A stretch of 12,372 nucleotides of DNA from Hyphomicrobium sp. (GTDB taxonomy: Bacteria; Pseudomonadota; Alphaproteobacteria; Rhizobiales; Hyphomicrobiaceae), in assembly GCA_025927515.1 (NCBI GenBank), contig JAICLG010000071.1, positions 1-12,372 on the forward strand. Direction: 5' to 3'. Each line of letters starts with the position of its first letter. Positions within the stretch are counted from its first letter, which is position 1. Both the position numbers and the translations under genes were made by a program. Shown in pieces: positions 6,056 through 11,599 of this stretch. A model generated the notes under the pieces. That model saw only the letters and a program-made list of their open reading frames with translations. It made no database searches and was not told the origin of the DNA.

Positions 6056-7497
6056 GACGTAATCGGCGGGTCAAGATCGTAGCAACGCTTGGGCCCGCGT
6101 CTGCTTCCCCGGAAATGGTGGAGCGCCTTTTCATCGCGGGCGTCGACGTCTTCCGCATCAACATGAGCCACTCGACGCACGATGGCTCCAAGACGCTTTA
6201 CAATACCGTTCGTGCCTGCGCGGCGCGGCACCGGCACCCGATCGGCATTCTCGCCGATCTGCAAGGTCCGAAATTCCGGATCGGCAATTTCGAGACGGGA
6301 CGCGTCAACGTCCAAACCGGCGCGATCTTCAAGTTCGACCGCGACGAAACACTCGGCACGAGCGAACGCGTTTATCTGCCTCATCCGCAGATCTTCGATG
6401 CCATCGAGCCGGGCCACATGCTGGTTCTCGACGACGGCAAGCTCAGAATGCGCGTCATCGAGACGTCGAAGGTGCAGATTCACGCCGAAGTCACGACGGG
6501 CGGAATGCTTGCGAGCCGGAAGGGCATTTCGATGCCCGACACGCTGCTGCCGATCAGTCCGCTGACCGAGAAGGACAAAGCCGATCTGACGCACGCGTTA
6601 AAGCTCGGCGTGGATTGGGTTGCTTTGTCATTCGTGCAGCGTGCCGAGGACATTCACGAGGTCCGTAAACTCATCGGGACGCGCGCAGCGATCCTGTCGA
6701 AGATCGAGAAGCCGTCGGCGGTCGCCGATCTCGAGGACGTCATCGCTGCCTCGGATGCCATCATGGTCGCCCGCGGCGATCTCGGCGTCGAGATGCCGGT
6801 CGAGAAGGTGCCGGGCATTCAGAAGAAGATGACGCGGATGGCGCGTGCCGCCGGCAAGCCGGTGATCATCGCGACGCAGATGCTTGAAAGCATGATCTCG
6901 TCGCCGATGCCGACGCGCGCCGAAGTTTCCGACGTCGCGAACGCGGTGTTCGATGGCGCGGATGCGATCATGCTGTCTGCGGAAAGCGCCGTCGGCCAAT
7001 ATCCCGTCGAAGCGATCCAGATGATGGACAAAATCGCGATCGAGGTGGAGCACGATCCAATCTACGAGGCGATGCTTTACGCGACGCAAACGGAGCCGCA
7101 GCCGACCGGCGCAGACGCCATTGCCGCCGCTGCTTCCGCGATCGCCGATACGGTGCGGCTCGGCGCTCTCGTCTGCTACACCGCCACAGGATCGACGGTG
7201 CTGCGCGTTACGCGCGAGCGTCCCGGTATTCCCGTGATCGGGCTGACGCCGATTGAATCGACGGCACGGCGGCTATCACTCGTCTGGGGCGTGCAAACGA
7301 TCCTGACCGGCGACCCGGAGAACCTTTCGCATATGGTGCGCAAAGCCTGCCGCATCGCGTTCGAGGAAGGCCTCGTGAAGGCGCGCGAGGGCGTGCTCAT
7401 CACGGCAGGCATTCCACTCGGAAGCCCCGGCGCAACAAACATGATCCGCATCGCATTCGTCGACGAGTCCGGCGCTCCGATTGCGGAAGCCGTTTAG
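6052..7497 (+). CDS. pyk: Pyruvate kinase
   Basis: The product is 481 residues, of normal length. The enzyme converts PEP and ADP to pyruvate and ATP in the cytoplasm. Motifs in order: RVKIVATLGPASASPEMVE at the N-terminus, VFRINMSHSTHDG, ILADLQGPKFRIGNF, the lid domain (about residues 75-160), DWVALSFVQRAEDI, the active-site motif LSKIEKPSA (Lys217), IMVARGDLGVEMP, PVIIATQMLESMI, PTRAEVSDVANAVFDGADAIMLSAESAVGQYPVEA, and a C-terminal regulatory domain (about 340-481) with TATGSTVLRVTRERPGIPVIGLTP and ITAGIPLGSPGATNMIRI. Start ATG 6052 overlaps the DUF1036 stop (ATGA). Gene order gckA-DUF1036-pyk suggests joint control of glycerate entry into lower glycolysis. The allosteric effector cannot be judged from sequence alone. 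Confidence 0.98.
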   Translation: MRRNRRVKIVATLGPASASPEMVERLFIAGVDVFRINMSHSTHDGSKTLYNTVRACAARHRHPIGILADLQGPKFRIGNFETGRVNVQTGAIFKFDRDETLGTSERVYLPHPQIFDAIEPGHMLVLDDGKLRMRVIETSKVQIHAEVTTGGMLASRKGISMPDTLLPISPLTEKDKADLTHALKLGVDWVALSFVQRAEDIHEVRKLIGTRAAILSKIEKPSAVADLEDVIAASDAIMVARGDLGVEMPVEKVPGIQKKMTRMARAAGKPVIIATQMLESMISSPMPTRAEVSDVANAVFDGADAIMLSAESAVGQYPVEAIQMMDKIAIEVEHDPIYEAMLYATQTEPQPTGADAIAAAASAIADTVRLGALVCYTATGSTVLRVTRERPGIPVIGLTPIESTARRLSLVWGVQTILTGDPENLSHMVRKACRIAFEEGLVKAREGVLITAGIPLGSPGATNMIRIAFVDESGAPIAEAV

Positions 7498-7555
7498 TTA
7501 GGGCTTTGGTTTTAGGGATTAAGGTCATCCCGGAAGCGGAATTCCAAGGAGGCGC

Positions 7556-7560
7556 GGAGG
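7556..7560 (+). promoter_or_regulatory. Shine-Dalgarno GGAGG deciding the GTG start at 7566
   Basis: GGAGG lies 5 bases before GTG 7566. The frame is open 60 bases further to a TTG at 7506 that has no ribosome site, so the longer form is not preferred. Confidence 0.65.
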
Positions 7561-7565
7561 CGTCC

Positions 7566-8318
7566 GTGAGCGATGATCCGAGCCAAGGGACCTATGCACC
7601 GCTCAATGTTCTGAAAAGCGTCGCGGACAACGTATGGCTGGTCGACGGACCGGTGATCCGGTTTGGTCCACCGGGGCTCAAGATGCCGTTTCCGACGCGG
7701 ATGACCATCATCAGAACGAGGGCGTCGGGTCTTTTCGTTCATTCGCCAACGGCCCTGACGCCGGACTTGATGGCGGCAATCGCTGAACTCGGCCAGCCGC
7801 GCTGGATCATCGCGCCGAACCGCCTCCATTACTGGTGGACACCGGATTGGAAAGCGGCGTTTCCCGAAGCCGAGGTTTATCTGGCGCCGCGTATCGTGGA
7901 ACAGGCGGGCTCGCGCATCGACTTTCGGTATTCGGATCTCGATCGCGACCAGGGCTATCCGTGGGATGATCACATCACAACGCTTCCGATTCCGAGCAGC
8001 TACATGACGGAGTTCGTGTTCTTCCACGGCGCAAGCCGAACGTTGCTTCTCACGGATCTGATCGAGAATTTCGAAGCGAAGAAACTATCGTTCGGAATGC
8101 GATTTCTGACGTGGATCGGCGGCTGCCTCGATCCCAATGGCAGCATGCCGCGCGATATGCGGCTGGCATTCAGCAAGCACAAACCAGAGCTGCGCGCGGC
8201 CGTCAAAAAGATGATCGCGTGGGATCCGGAACGCATCATCCTCGCGCATGGCCGCTGGTACCGGCACGACGGCACAGCGGAACTCAGACGCGCATTCAAG
8301 TGGGTTCTGGATGGCTGA
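7566..8318 (+). CDS. DUF4336-like protein, possibly a degenerate metallo-beta-lactamase fold
   Basis: The product is 250 residues from GTG 7566. It has the layout of DUF4336 proteins: an N-terminal part VADNVWLVDGPVIRFGPPG, then MTIIRTRASGLFVHSPTALT, IIAPNRLHYWWTPDWKAAFPEAEVYLAP, MTEFVFFHGASRTLLLTDLIENF, and MIAWDPERIILAHGRWYRHDG near the end. This order of strands and the late AHG motif recall a metallo-beta-lactamase fold, but the HxHxDH zinc motif is absent, so classic hydrolase chemistry is unlikely. No signal peptide or membrane anchor is seen. It starts 68 bases after pyk with no terminator between, so it is probably the last gene of the operon. The family call is from memory of its motifs; the function is unknown. 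Confidence 0.75.
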   Translation: MSDDPSQGTYAPLNVLKSVADNVWLVDGPVIRFGPPGLKMPFPTRMTIIRTRASGLFVHSPTALTPDLMAAIAELGQPRWIIAPNRLHYWWTPDWKAAFPEAEVYLAPRIVEQAGSRIDFRYSDLDRDQGYPWDDHITTLPIPSSYMTEFVFFHGASRTLLLTDLIENFEAKKLSFGMRFLTWIGGCLDPNGSMPRDMRLAFSKHKPELRAAVKKMIAWDPERIILAHGRWYRHDGTAELRRAFKWVLDG

Positions 8319-8347
8319 GCGGTCACGCGAGGCGCGGCCGACGTCGA

Positions 8348-9079
8348 TTAGATGCCCTGGCCTTCGACTTCTTTCTTCAGCTCATCGCGTGCGGTCTCGC
8401 CACCCTCGATATTGGGGTGAACCTTCAAAAGCTGATCATAGGCTTCGAGCGCCGCTTTCTTTTCGCCCATCTGCGTCAGGATTTTTGCCATGCCATCGAG
8501 CGCGCGGAAGTGGTTCGGATCGAGCGCCAGCGCGCGGCGCAGATCGCCCAGCGCAGCCGGATAATTGTTGAGCCGGTATTCAATATACCCGCGGTGGCTC
8601 CAGGCCTCCGCGTAGTCGGGCGCCAGATCGACGGCAGCATCGAGCAACGGCAGCGCCTTTTCGCTTTCGTTCTTTGAGGAAAACTGCTCGGCGCGATCGA
8701 TCAGCAGATTGACGGTGTCGCCGCCGGAAAGCCGCCAAAGCCGCTCGATCGCGGCACCAATCTCTCCGGCCTGGCGATGGTCGCCCGTCGTTGCGAGATA
8801 GGCATAAAGGTTGTCGAGCGTTTTCCGCGCTTCCTCCGGCGTTTTGGGCCAAGGCATGCCCATCATGCCTGGCTCGCCTTGCTGGGCAGCCGCGTCCGGC
8901 GATGGCGCAGCCTGCGGTGGCGACGGCGCCTGTTTTGGCTGGCTTGGCGCGGGTGTGGGTGCCGGCGTCGGACTTTCGGGAAATGGCTGCGTCTTGAGCA
9001 GCTCGTCGTCCGCGACCGCGGGTACAGCCCCCACGGCTAAAGCCAGTCCAACCAATAGAATGCGGGCGCAGGAAATCAT
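8348..9079 (-). CDS. Secreted tetratricopeptide-repeat protein
   Basis: The product is 243 residues from ATG 9079. The N-terminus is a signal peptide (ILLVGLALAVGAVPAVADDE; cleavage near AVA-DD at about residue 23). A proline/alanine/glutamine-rich low-complexity linker follows (about residues 32-70), then a helical part from about 76. At least two TPR units are clear at about residues 140-215: KALPLLDAAVDLAPDYAEAW with SHRGYIEYRLNNYPAALGDL, and RRALALDPNHFRALDGMAKI with LTQMGEKKAALEAYDQLLKV. TPRs bind protein partners, so a periplasmic scaffold or assembly role is likely, but no partner is evident. It converges with the DUF4336 gene (29-base gap, no clear terminator). The ribosome site is weak (AGGG 8 bases upstream). 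Confidence 0.85.
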   Translation of the reverse strand: MISCARILLVGLALAVGAVPAVADDELLKTQPFPESPTPAPTPAPSQPKQAPSPPQAAPSPDAAAQQGEPGMMGMPWPKTPEEARKTLDNLYAYLATTGDHRQAGEIGAAIERLWRLSGGDTVNLLIDRAEQFSSKNESEKALPLLDAAVDLAPDYAEAWSHRGYIEYRLNNYPAALGDLRRALALDPNHFRALDGMAKILTQMGEKKAALEAYDQLLKVHPNIEGGETARDELKKEVEGQGI

Positions 9080-9144
9080 ACCGCCGACCCTAGTCGAGCA
9101 GCGGGGGGACGGTCAAAAGGAGTCTCGTGAAATCGCAGTAACGT

Positions 9145-9175
9145 CCAGGGCGGCCAAAAGCGGCATCAGCCCTGG
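9145..9175 (-). terminator. Hairpin at the 3' end of rpmJ
   Basis: CCAGGGC (9145-9151) pairs with GCCCTGG (9169-9175), with a short inner GCC/GGC pairing. It overlaps the rpmJ stop codon. There is no T-run after it on the minus strand, so it may be an RNA-stabilising 3' hairpin or a weak terminator. Confidence 0.28.
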
Positions 9176-9291
9176 CGCGCCTTGAACCTGCGATGCGTCT
9201 TGTTGATCACGTAGACGCGACCCTTGCGGCGAACCACGCGATTATCGCGGTGCCGCGAGCGAAGGGATTTCAAAGAGTTTCTAACTTTCAT
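9166..9291 (-). CDS. rpmJ: 50S ribosomal protein bL36, cysteine-free 41-residue type
   Basis: The gene encodes 41 residues: MKVRNSLKSLRSRHRDNRVV, then RRKGRVYVINKTHRRFKARQG. This is the longer bL36 form without the four zinc-binding cysteines (C-minus type, like YkgO), which is the usual form in many alphaproteobacteria. It binds 23S rRNA in the large subunit. The complete frame runs from ATG 9291 to TGA 9166-9168. The ribosome site is weak. It lies 18 bases downstream of tRNA-Val on the same strand, so both may come from one transcript. Confidence 0.97.
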   Translation of the reverse strand: MKVRNSLKSLRSRHRDNRVVRRKGRVYVINKTHRRFKARQG

Positions 9292-9309
9292 AACGACACC
9301 GGTTAAAGA

Positions 9310-9384
9310 TGGTGGGCACTAGAGGGATCGAACCTCTGACCCCTACCATGTCAAGGTAGTGCTCTACCGCTGAGCTAAGTGCCC
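9310..9384 (-). tRNA. tRNA-Val (anticodon GAC)
   Basis: The full cloverleaf is visible on the minus strand. The acceptor GGGCACT (9384-9378) pairs with AGTGCCC (9320-9314), with discriminator A and an encoded CCA (9312-9310). The D arm is GCTC-AGCGGTA-GAGC. The anticodon stem CTACC/GGTAG holds the loop TTGACAT with anticodon GAC. A five-base variable region is followed by the T arm AGAGG-TTCGATC-CCTCT. All stems pair, so it should be functional. It reads GUC and GUU valine codons. Confidence 0.98.
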
Positions 9385-9398
9385 GAAGAAGCGAGCTT

Positions 9399-9426
9399 CT
9401 AGAGGGATTGAACCCTACCGGTCAAG
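9399..9426 (-). pseudogene. Degenerate tRNA-Val-like fragment
   Basis: Bases 9399-9413 match 9319-9333 of the adjacent tRNA-Val (T arm and acceptor edge) with one mismatch in 15. The match continues as CCCTACC-GGTCAAG, corresponding to the anticodon-stem region, after loss of about 7 bases. It lies 15 bases outside the 5' end of the tRNA in the same orientation and cannot fold into a tRNA. It looks like the remnant of a partial tandem duplication or of a recombination event at the tRNA. Confidence 0.42.
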
Positions 9427-9472
9427 CCCTGCCTGACAGGTATATGCGAAAGAGCCGGACTTGCCGCAGGGT

Positions 9473-9859
9473 TCAGGCAGCAAGCAGGCGATCAACCTCG
9501 CGGACCAGGTCCTTGAGGTGGAAGGGTTTCGACAGGACGCGGGCTTCTTTCGGCGGCTGGTTTTCGCTGTTGAGAACGACGGCCGCAAAGCCCGTAATAA
9601 ACATTATCTTCAGGTCGGGATCGATTTCGCTGGCACGCCGCGCCAGCTCGATCCCATCCATTTTCGGCATCACGATATCCGTAAGCAGCAGCGTGAAAGG
9701 CTCGCGCTTCAACCGCTCGTAGGCGTCCTCACCGTTTTCGAAGGCGACGACGTCGTAGTTGGCCTTTTCCAATGCTTTGACGAGGAAACCTCGCATGGAA
9801 TCGTCATCCTCAGCGAGCAGGATACGGCGCAACGGCAGGCTGGACGGTTTAACGGGCAT
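9473..9859 (-). CDS. cpdR: CpdR-type response regulator (single receiver domain)
   Basis: The product is 128 residues from ATG 9859. It is a stand-alone receiver with no output domain. Motifs: RILLAEDDDSMRGFLVKALE (acidic pocket), LLLTDIVMPKMDGIELARRA with phospho-acceptor Asp61, IMFITGFAAVVLN (conserved Thr) and VLSKPFHLKDLV (conserved Lys). The wording matches CpdR, which in Caulobacter is phosphorylated through CckA-ChpT and, when unphosphorylated, primes ClpXP for proteolysis of cell-cycle regulators. The N-terminus is about 10 residues longer than the usual start at (A/K)RILLAEDD. A TTG at 9832-9830 would give the canonical start but has no ribosome site, so the true start is uncertain. 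It is divergent from the N-formylglutamate amidohydrolase-like gene. Confidence 0.93.
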   Translation of the reverse strand: MPVKPSSLPLRRILLAEDDDSMRGFLVKALEKANYDVVAFENGEDAYERLKREPFTLLLTDIVMPKMDGIELARRASEIDPDLKIMFITGFAAVVLNSENQPPKEARVLSKPFHLKDLVREVDRLLAA

Positions 9860-9917
9860 GGCAACTCTGAATGATGCGGAACTTGAAACGTAGCCGATCC
9901 TAACGGCTTCGTCTGGC

Positions 9918-9938
9918 CCAAACTTGGCCTGAGTTTGG
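9918..9938. promoter_or_regulatory. Perfect inverted repeat in the cpdR divergent region
   Basis: CCAAACT (9918-9924) and AGTTTGG (9932-9938) form a perfect 7-base inverted repeat with a 7-base spacer (TGGCCTG). It lies 59 bases upstream of cpdR, between divergent genes. The geometry fits a dimeric regulator site. It is not a CtrA box. The factor is unknown. Confidence 0.35.
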
Positions 9939-10126
9939 TAAATGGAGCATGAAATTGTGGAGAGTTGCACCCCGGTCGCGTCTTACGAACTTCGAGCCGC
10001 CATTCGCGTTGTGATATTGCCGAGAGAGATCAAGTCACGCATGGACTTCGCTGCGGCGCATTGGCAAAGTGGCGTGCTCGAACCGCCAATATGTCGCGGA
10101 AGCAACGCAAGAGGCACTCGCCACTG

Positions 10127-11023
10127 ATGTCCGTCCGTTCTCACAGCGTGCCGTCCGACTTTTTTCCGTCGTTCGATATTTTATCGCCGCGGGAGCAAAC
10201 GGCGCCGTTCGTGTTTTCCTCGCCGCATTCCGGACGGCTCTATCCGCCCGAGTTTCTCGCTATTTCGAAGCTCGATCCGAAAACGCTGCGCCGGTCAGAG
10301 GATTGCTTCGTCGATCAGCTGTTCCAGCCTGTCGCCGATCTCGGCGCGCCGCTCATCAGCGCCAGATTCCCGCGCGCTTACCTCGATCTCAATCGCGAAC
10401 CCTACGAGCTCGATCCGGAACTCGTGAGCGAGGCTTTGCCGCCTCACGCCAATACGCAATCGATTCGCGTTGCGGGTGGATTGGGTACGGTCGCAAGAAT
10501 CGTCGCCGACGGAGAAGATATCTATTCCCACCGGCTAAGCCTCGACAGCGTGCTCGCGCGGATCGAGCAACTTTACTTTCCGTTTCATGCCGAGCTGTCT
10601 CGCCTGATCGCGACGACCAACGACAGATTTGGCTACGCCGTTCTGATCGATTGCCACTCGATGCCTTCGGCCGCTATGGCGCCTGGCGGAGCGCAGCGGC
10701 CCGACATCGTCATCGGCGATCGTTTCGGAGCCGCCGCCGATCCGCGCCTGACGCTTTTGGTTCGCGATGAATTCCAGCGACATGGTTTCAAAGTACAATT
10801 GAACCGGCCTTATGCCGGCGGGTATATCACCGAGCACCACGGCCGGCCGGCGCACGGCACGCACGCGCTCCAGTTCGAGATCAATCGCGGTCTCTATATC
10901 AACGAACTGACGTTTGAACCGAATTCGGGCTACGCGCGGTTGGCGGAGGCGCTTACCGACATCGTTCGTAACCTTTTTGCTGAGGTCCCTGCTCTGCTCG
11001 ATTATCGCGCCGCGGCGGAGTGA
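10127..11023 (+). CDS. N-formylglutamate amidohydrolase family protein
   Basis: The product is 298 residues from ATG 10127. The family (HutG-like, PF05013) hydrolyses N-formyl- or similar N-acyl-glutamate using a metal in a zinc-peptidase-like fold. Visible motifs: FVFSSPHSGRLYPPEF, LRRSEDCFVDQLF, ISARFPRAYLDLNREPYELDP, RVAGGLGTVARIVADGEDIY, YAVLIDCHSMPS, NRPYAGGYITEHHG and HALQFEINRGLY. The histidine and acidic residues in SPHSG, DLNREP, DCHS and TEHHG are likely metal ligands or catalytic. Hut pathway genes are not present nearby, so the real substrate may differ from formylglutamate. The start is uncertain: ATG 10091 would add 12 residues, and neither has a good Shine-Dalgarno. As I recall, related Rhizobiales keep this gene next to cpdR and an inositol-monophosphatase gene, the same order as here. 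Confidence 0.88.
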   Translation: MSVRSHSVPSDFFPSFDILSPREQTAPFVFSSPHSGRLYPPEFLAISKLDPKTLRRSEDCFVDQLFQPVADLGAPLISARFPRAYLDLNREPYELDPELVSEALPPHANTQSIRVAGGLGTVARIVADGEDIYSHRLSLDSVLARIEQLYFPFHAELSRLIATTNDRFGYAVLIDCHSMPSAAMAPGGAQRPDIVIGDRFGAAADPRLTLLVRDEFQRHGFKVQLNRPYAGGYITEHHGRPAHGTHALQFEINRGLYINELTFEPNSGYARLAEALTDIVRNLFAEVPALLDYRAAAE

Positions 11024-11093
11024 TCCTGCTCGGTTCACGCGCGACTGCGGCGGCGGGCGCCGCACATTCGCGATCGATGGGCAAAGGAGCGGC

Positions 11094-11126
11094 AAAGAAA
11101 AAGGGCCGCTCGTTACCGAACGGCCC
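11094..11126 (-). terminator. Intrinsic terminator of small RNA copy 1
   Basis: On the minus strand GGGCCGTTCG (11126-11117), loop GTAA and CGAGCGGCCC (11112-11103) make a 10-base stem with one G-T pair. TTTTTCTTT (11102-11094) follows. Confidence 0.85.
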
Positions 11127-11149
11127 AAGTCTAGGGAGGAAACGCCCAA
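11116..11149. repeat. 34-base exact direct repeat, copy 1
   Basis: Identical base for base to 11331-11364, 215 bases away. It covers one arm of the terminator stem, the CCTCCC linker and half of the 5' hairpin of each small RNA. The flanks differ. Confidence 0.97.
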
Positions 11150-11193
11150 GGAGGGCTGCGAACCGCGAGCGAGGCTCACATATCGCACTGCAA

Positions 11194-11222
11194 AAAGTAG
11201 AGGTGCGTTGCATCACGAGCAA
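11194..11222 (-). promoter_or_regulatory. Candidate promoter of small RNA copy 1
   Basis: On the minus strand TTGCTC (11222-11217) and TACTTT (11199-11194) are 17 bases apart. Copy 2 has a similar pair at almost the same distance from its core. Both hexamer pairs are weak on their own. Confidence 0.33.
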
Positions 11223-11310
11223 ATGCGAATTATGCAGGGCTGAACGCCGAAAAATGCGGAACTCGCATAGCTCGTTGCGATCGCGTGTTTTTGGCGACGC
11301 GCATCTCTCA

Positions 11311-11340
11311 TAAAGAAAGGCCGTTCGTAGCCGAACGGCC
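11311..11340 (-). terminator. Intrinsic terminator of small RNA copy 2
   Basis: On the minus strand CCGTTCG is inside a perfect 9-base stem: GGCCGTTCG (11340-11332), loop GCTA, CGAACGGCC (11327-11319). TTTCTTTA (11318-11311) follows. Compared with copy 1, the one wobble pair is replaced by a Watson-Crick pair. Confidence 0.85.
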
Positions 11341-11364
11341 CAAGTCTAGGGAGGAAACGCCCAA
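11331..11364. repeat. 34-base exact direct repeat, copy 2
   Basis: Identical to 11116-11149. It is the conserved core of the second small RNA. Confidence 0.97.
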
Positions 11365-11410
11365 ATTGGGCAGCGATTGCACATCAGCGTGTCAATGCGA
11401 TCGCCCGAGG

Positions 11411-11439
11411 AAGATGGGATGCTTTGCAAGCCTTCGCAA
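11411..11439 (-). promoter_or_regulatory. Candidate promoter of small RNA copy 2
   Basis: On the minus strand TTGCGA (11439-11434) and CATCTT (11416-11411) are 17 bases apart, 39 bases before the first hairpin (37 in copy 1). The -10 is poor. Support comes only from the matching position in copy 1. Confidence 0.28.
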
Positions 11440-11588
11440 TCTCCACGAGTATATCTGCAGCTTATTGCCAAATAGATGTATCTAGCGCGCCACAAGTTAA
11501 GCCACTCGAAAAGATCTATATCGACTTTGCCAGATCTTCGAAGTACATGACCGCGCGTTCAAAGTCATCCGCAAGCATTTGAAAATAC
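11440..11588. other. Leader region of the hisN-like gene
   Basis: This stretch is A/T-richer than the surrounding genes and holds no gene or clear plus-strand promoter. The frame of the following gene is open from just after a TAA at about 11497, but only TTG and GTG start codons occur in it. Confidence 0.4.
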
Positions 11589-11596
11589 AAGGTGAG
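11589..11596 (+). promoter_or_regulatory. Shine-Dalgarno AAGGTGAG deciding the GTG start at 11600
   Basis: AAGG of AAGGTGAG is 7 bases before GTG 11600. An in-frame TTG further upstream has no such site. Confidence 0.6.
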
Positions 11597-11599
11597 CGA

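Larger units (their letters stand above)
11094..11187 (-). ncRNA. suhB-motif-like small RNA, copy 1
   Basis: This is a minus-strand RNA of about 94 bases if the candidate promoter is right; the 5' end is uncertain. In order it has a small hairpin, GCCC/GGGC (11156-11144), an exposed GTTTCCTCCCTAGACTT, and the terminator hairpin with T-run. The CCTCCC stretch is complementary to Shine-Dalgarno sequences. The architecture and core wording fit the alphaproteobacterial suhB RNA motif (MmgR/alpha-r8 trans-acting sRNAs), as I recall it. No reading frame with a ribosome site is seen inside. It lies between the N-formylglutamate amidohydrolase gene and copy 2. Confidence 0.75.
11311..11404 (-). ncRNA. 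suhB-motif-like small RNA, copy 2
   Basis: Same layout as copy 1: the 5' hairpin GCCCAATTTGGGC (11371-11359) now has a 6-base stem, followed by the identical exposed CCTCCC segment and a perfect terminator hairpin. The estimated length is about 94 bases, again from a weak promoter guess. It is transcribed away from the hisN-like gene, whose start lies about 200 bases to the right. In the known suhB motif the RNA is often found beside an inositol-monophosphatase gene, which is the case here. Confidence 0.75.

Noticed and set aside
11048..11061. GC-rich inverted repeat after the N-formylglutamate amidohydrolase gene
   Set aside because: The small palindrome GCGGCG-GG-CGCCGC has no T-run on the plus strand and is easily expected by chance at this GC level.
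11390..11395. TTGACA on the minus strand as a -35 for small RNA copy 2
   Set aside because: A -10 at 17 bases would fall on the 5' hairpin with no TATAAT-like sequence, and transcription would start inside the conserved structure.
11094..11404. Repeats as part of a CRISPR array or insertion sequence
   Set aside because: Only two copies, 215 bases apart, with structured RNA features and terminators; no spacers of regular length, no terminal inverted repeats and no transposase.
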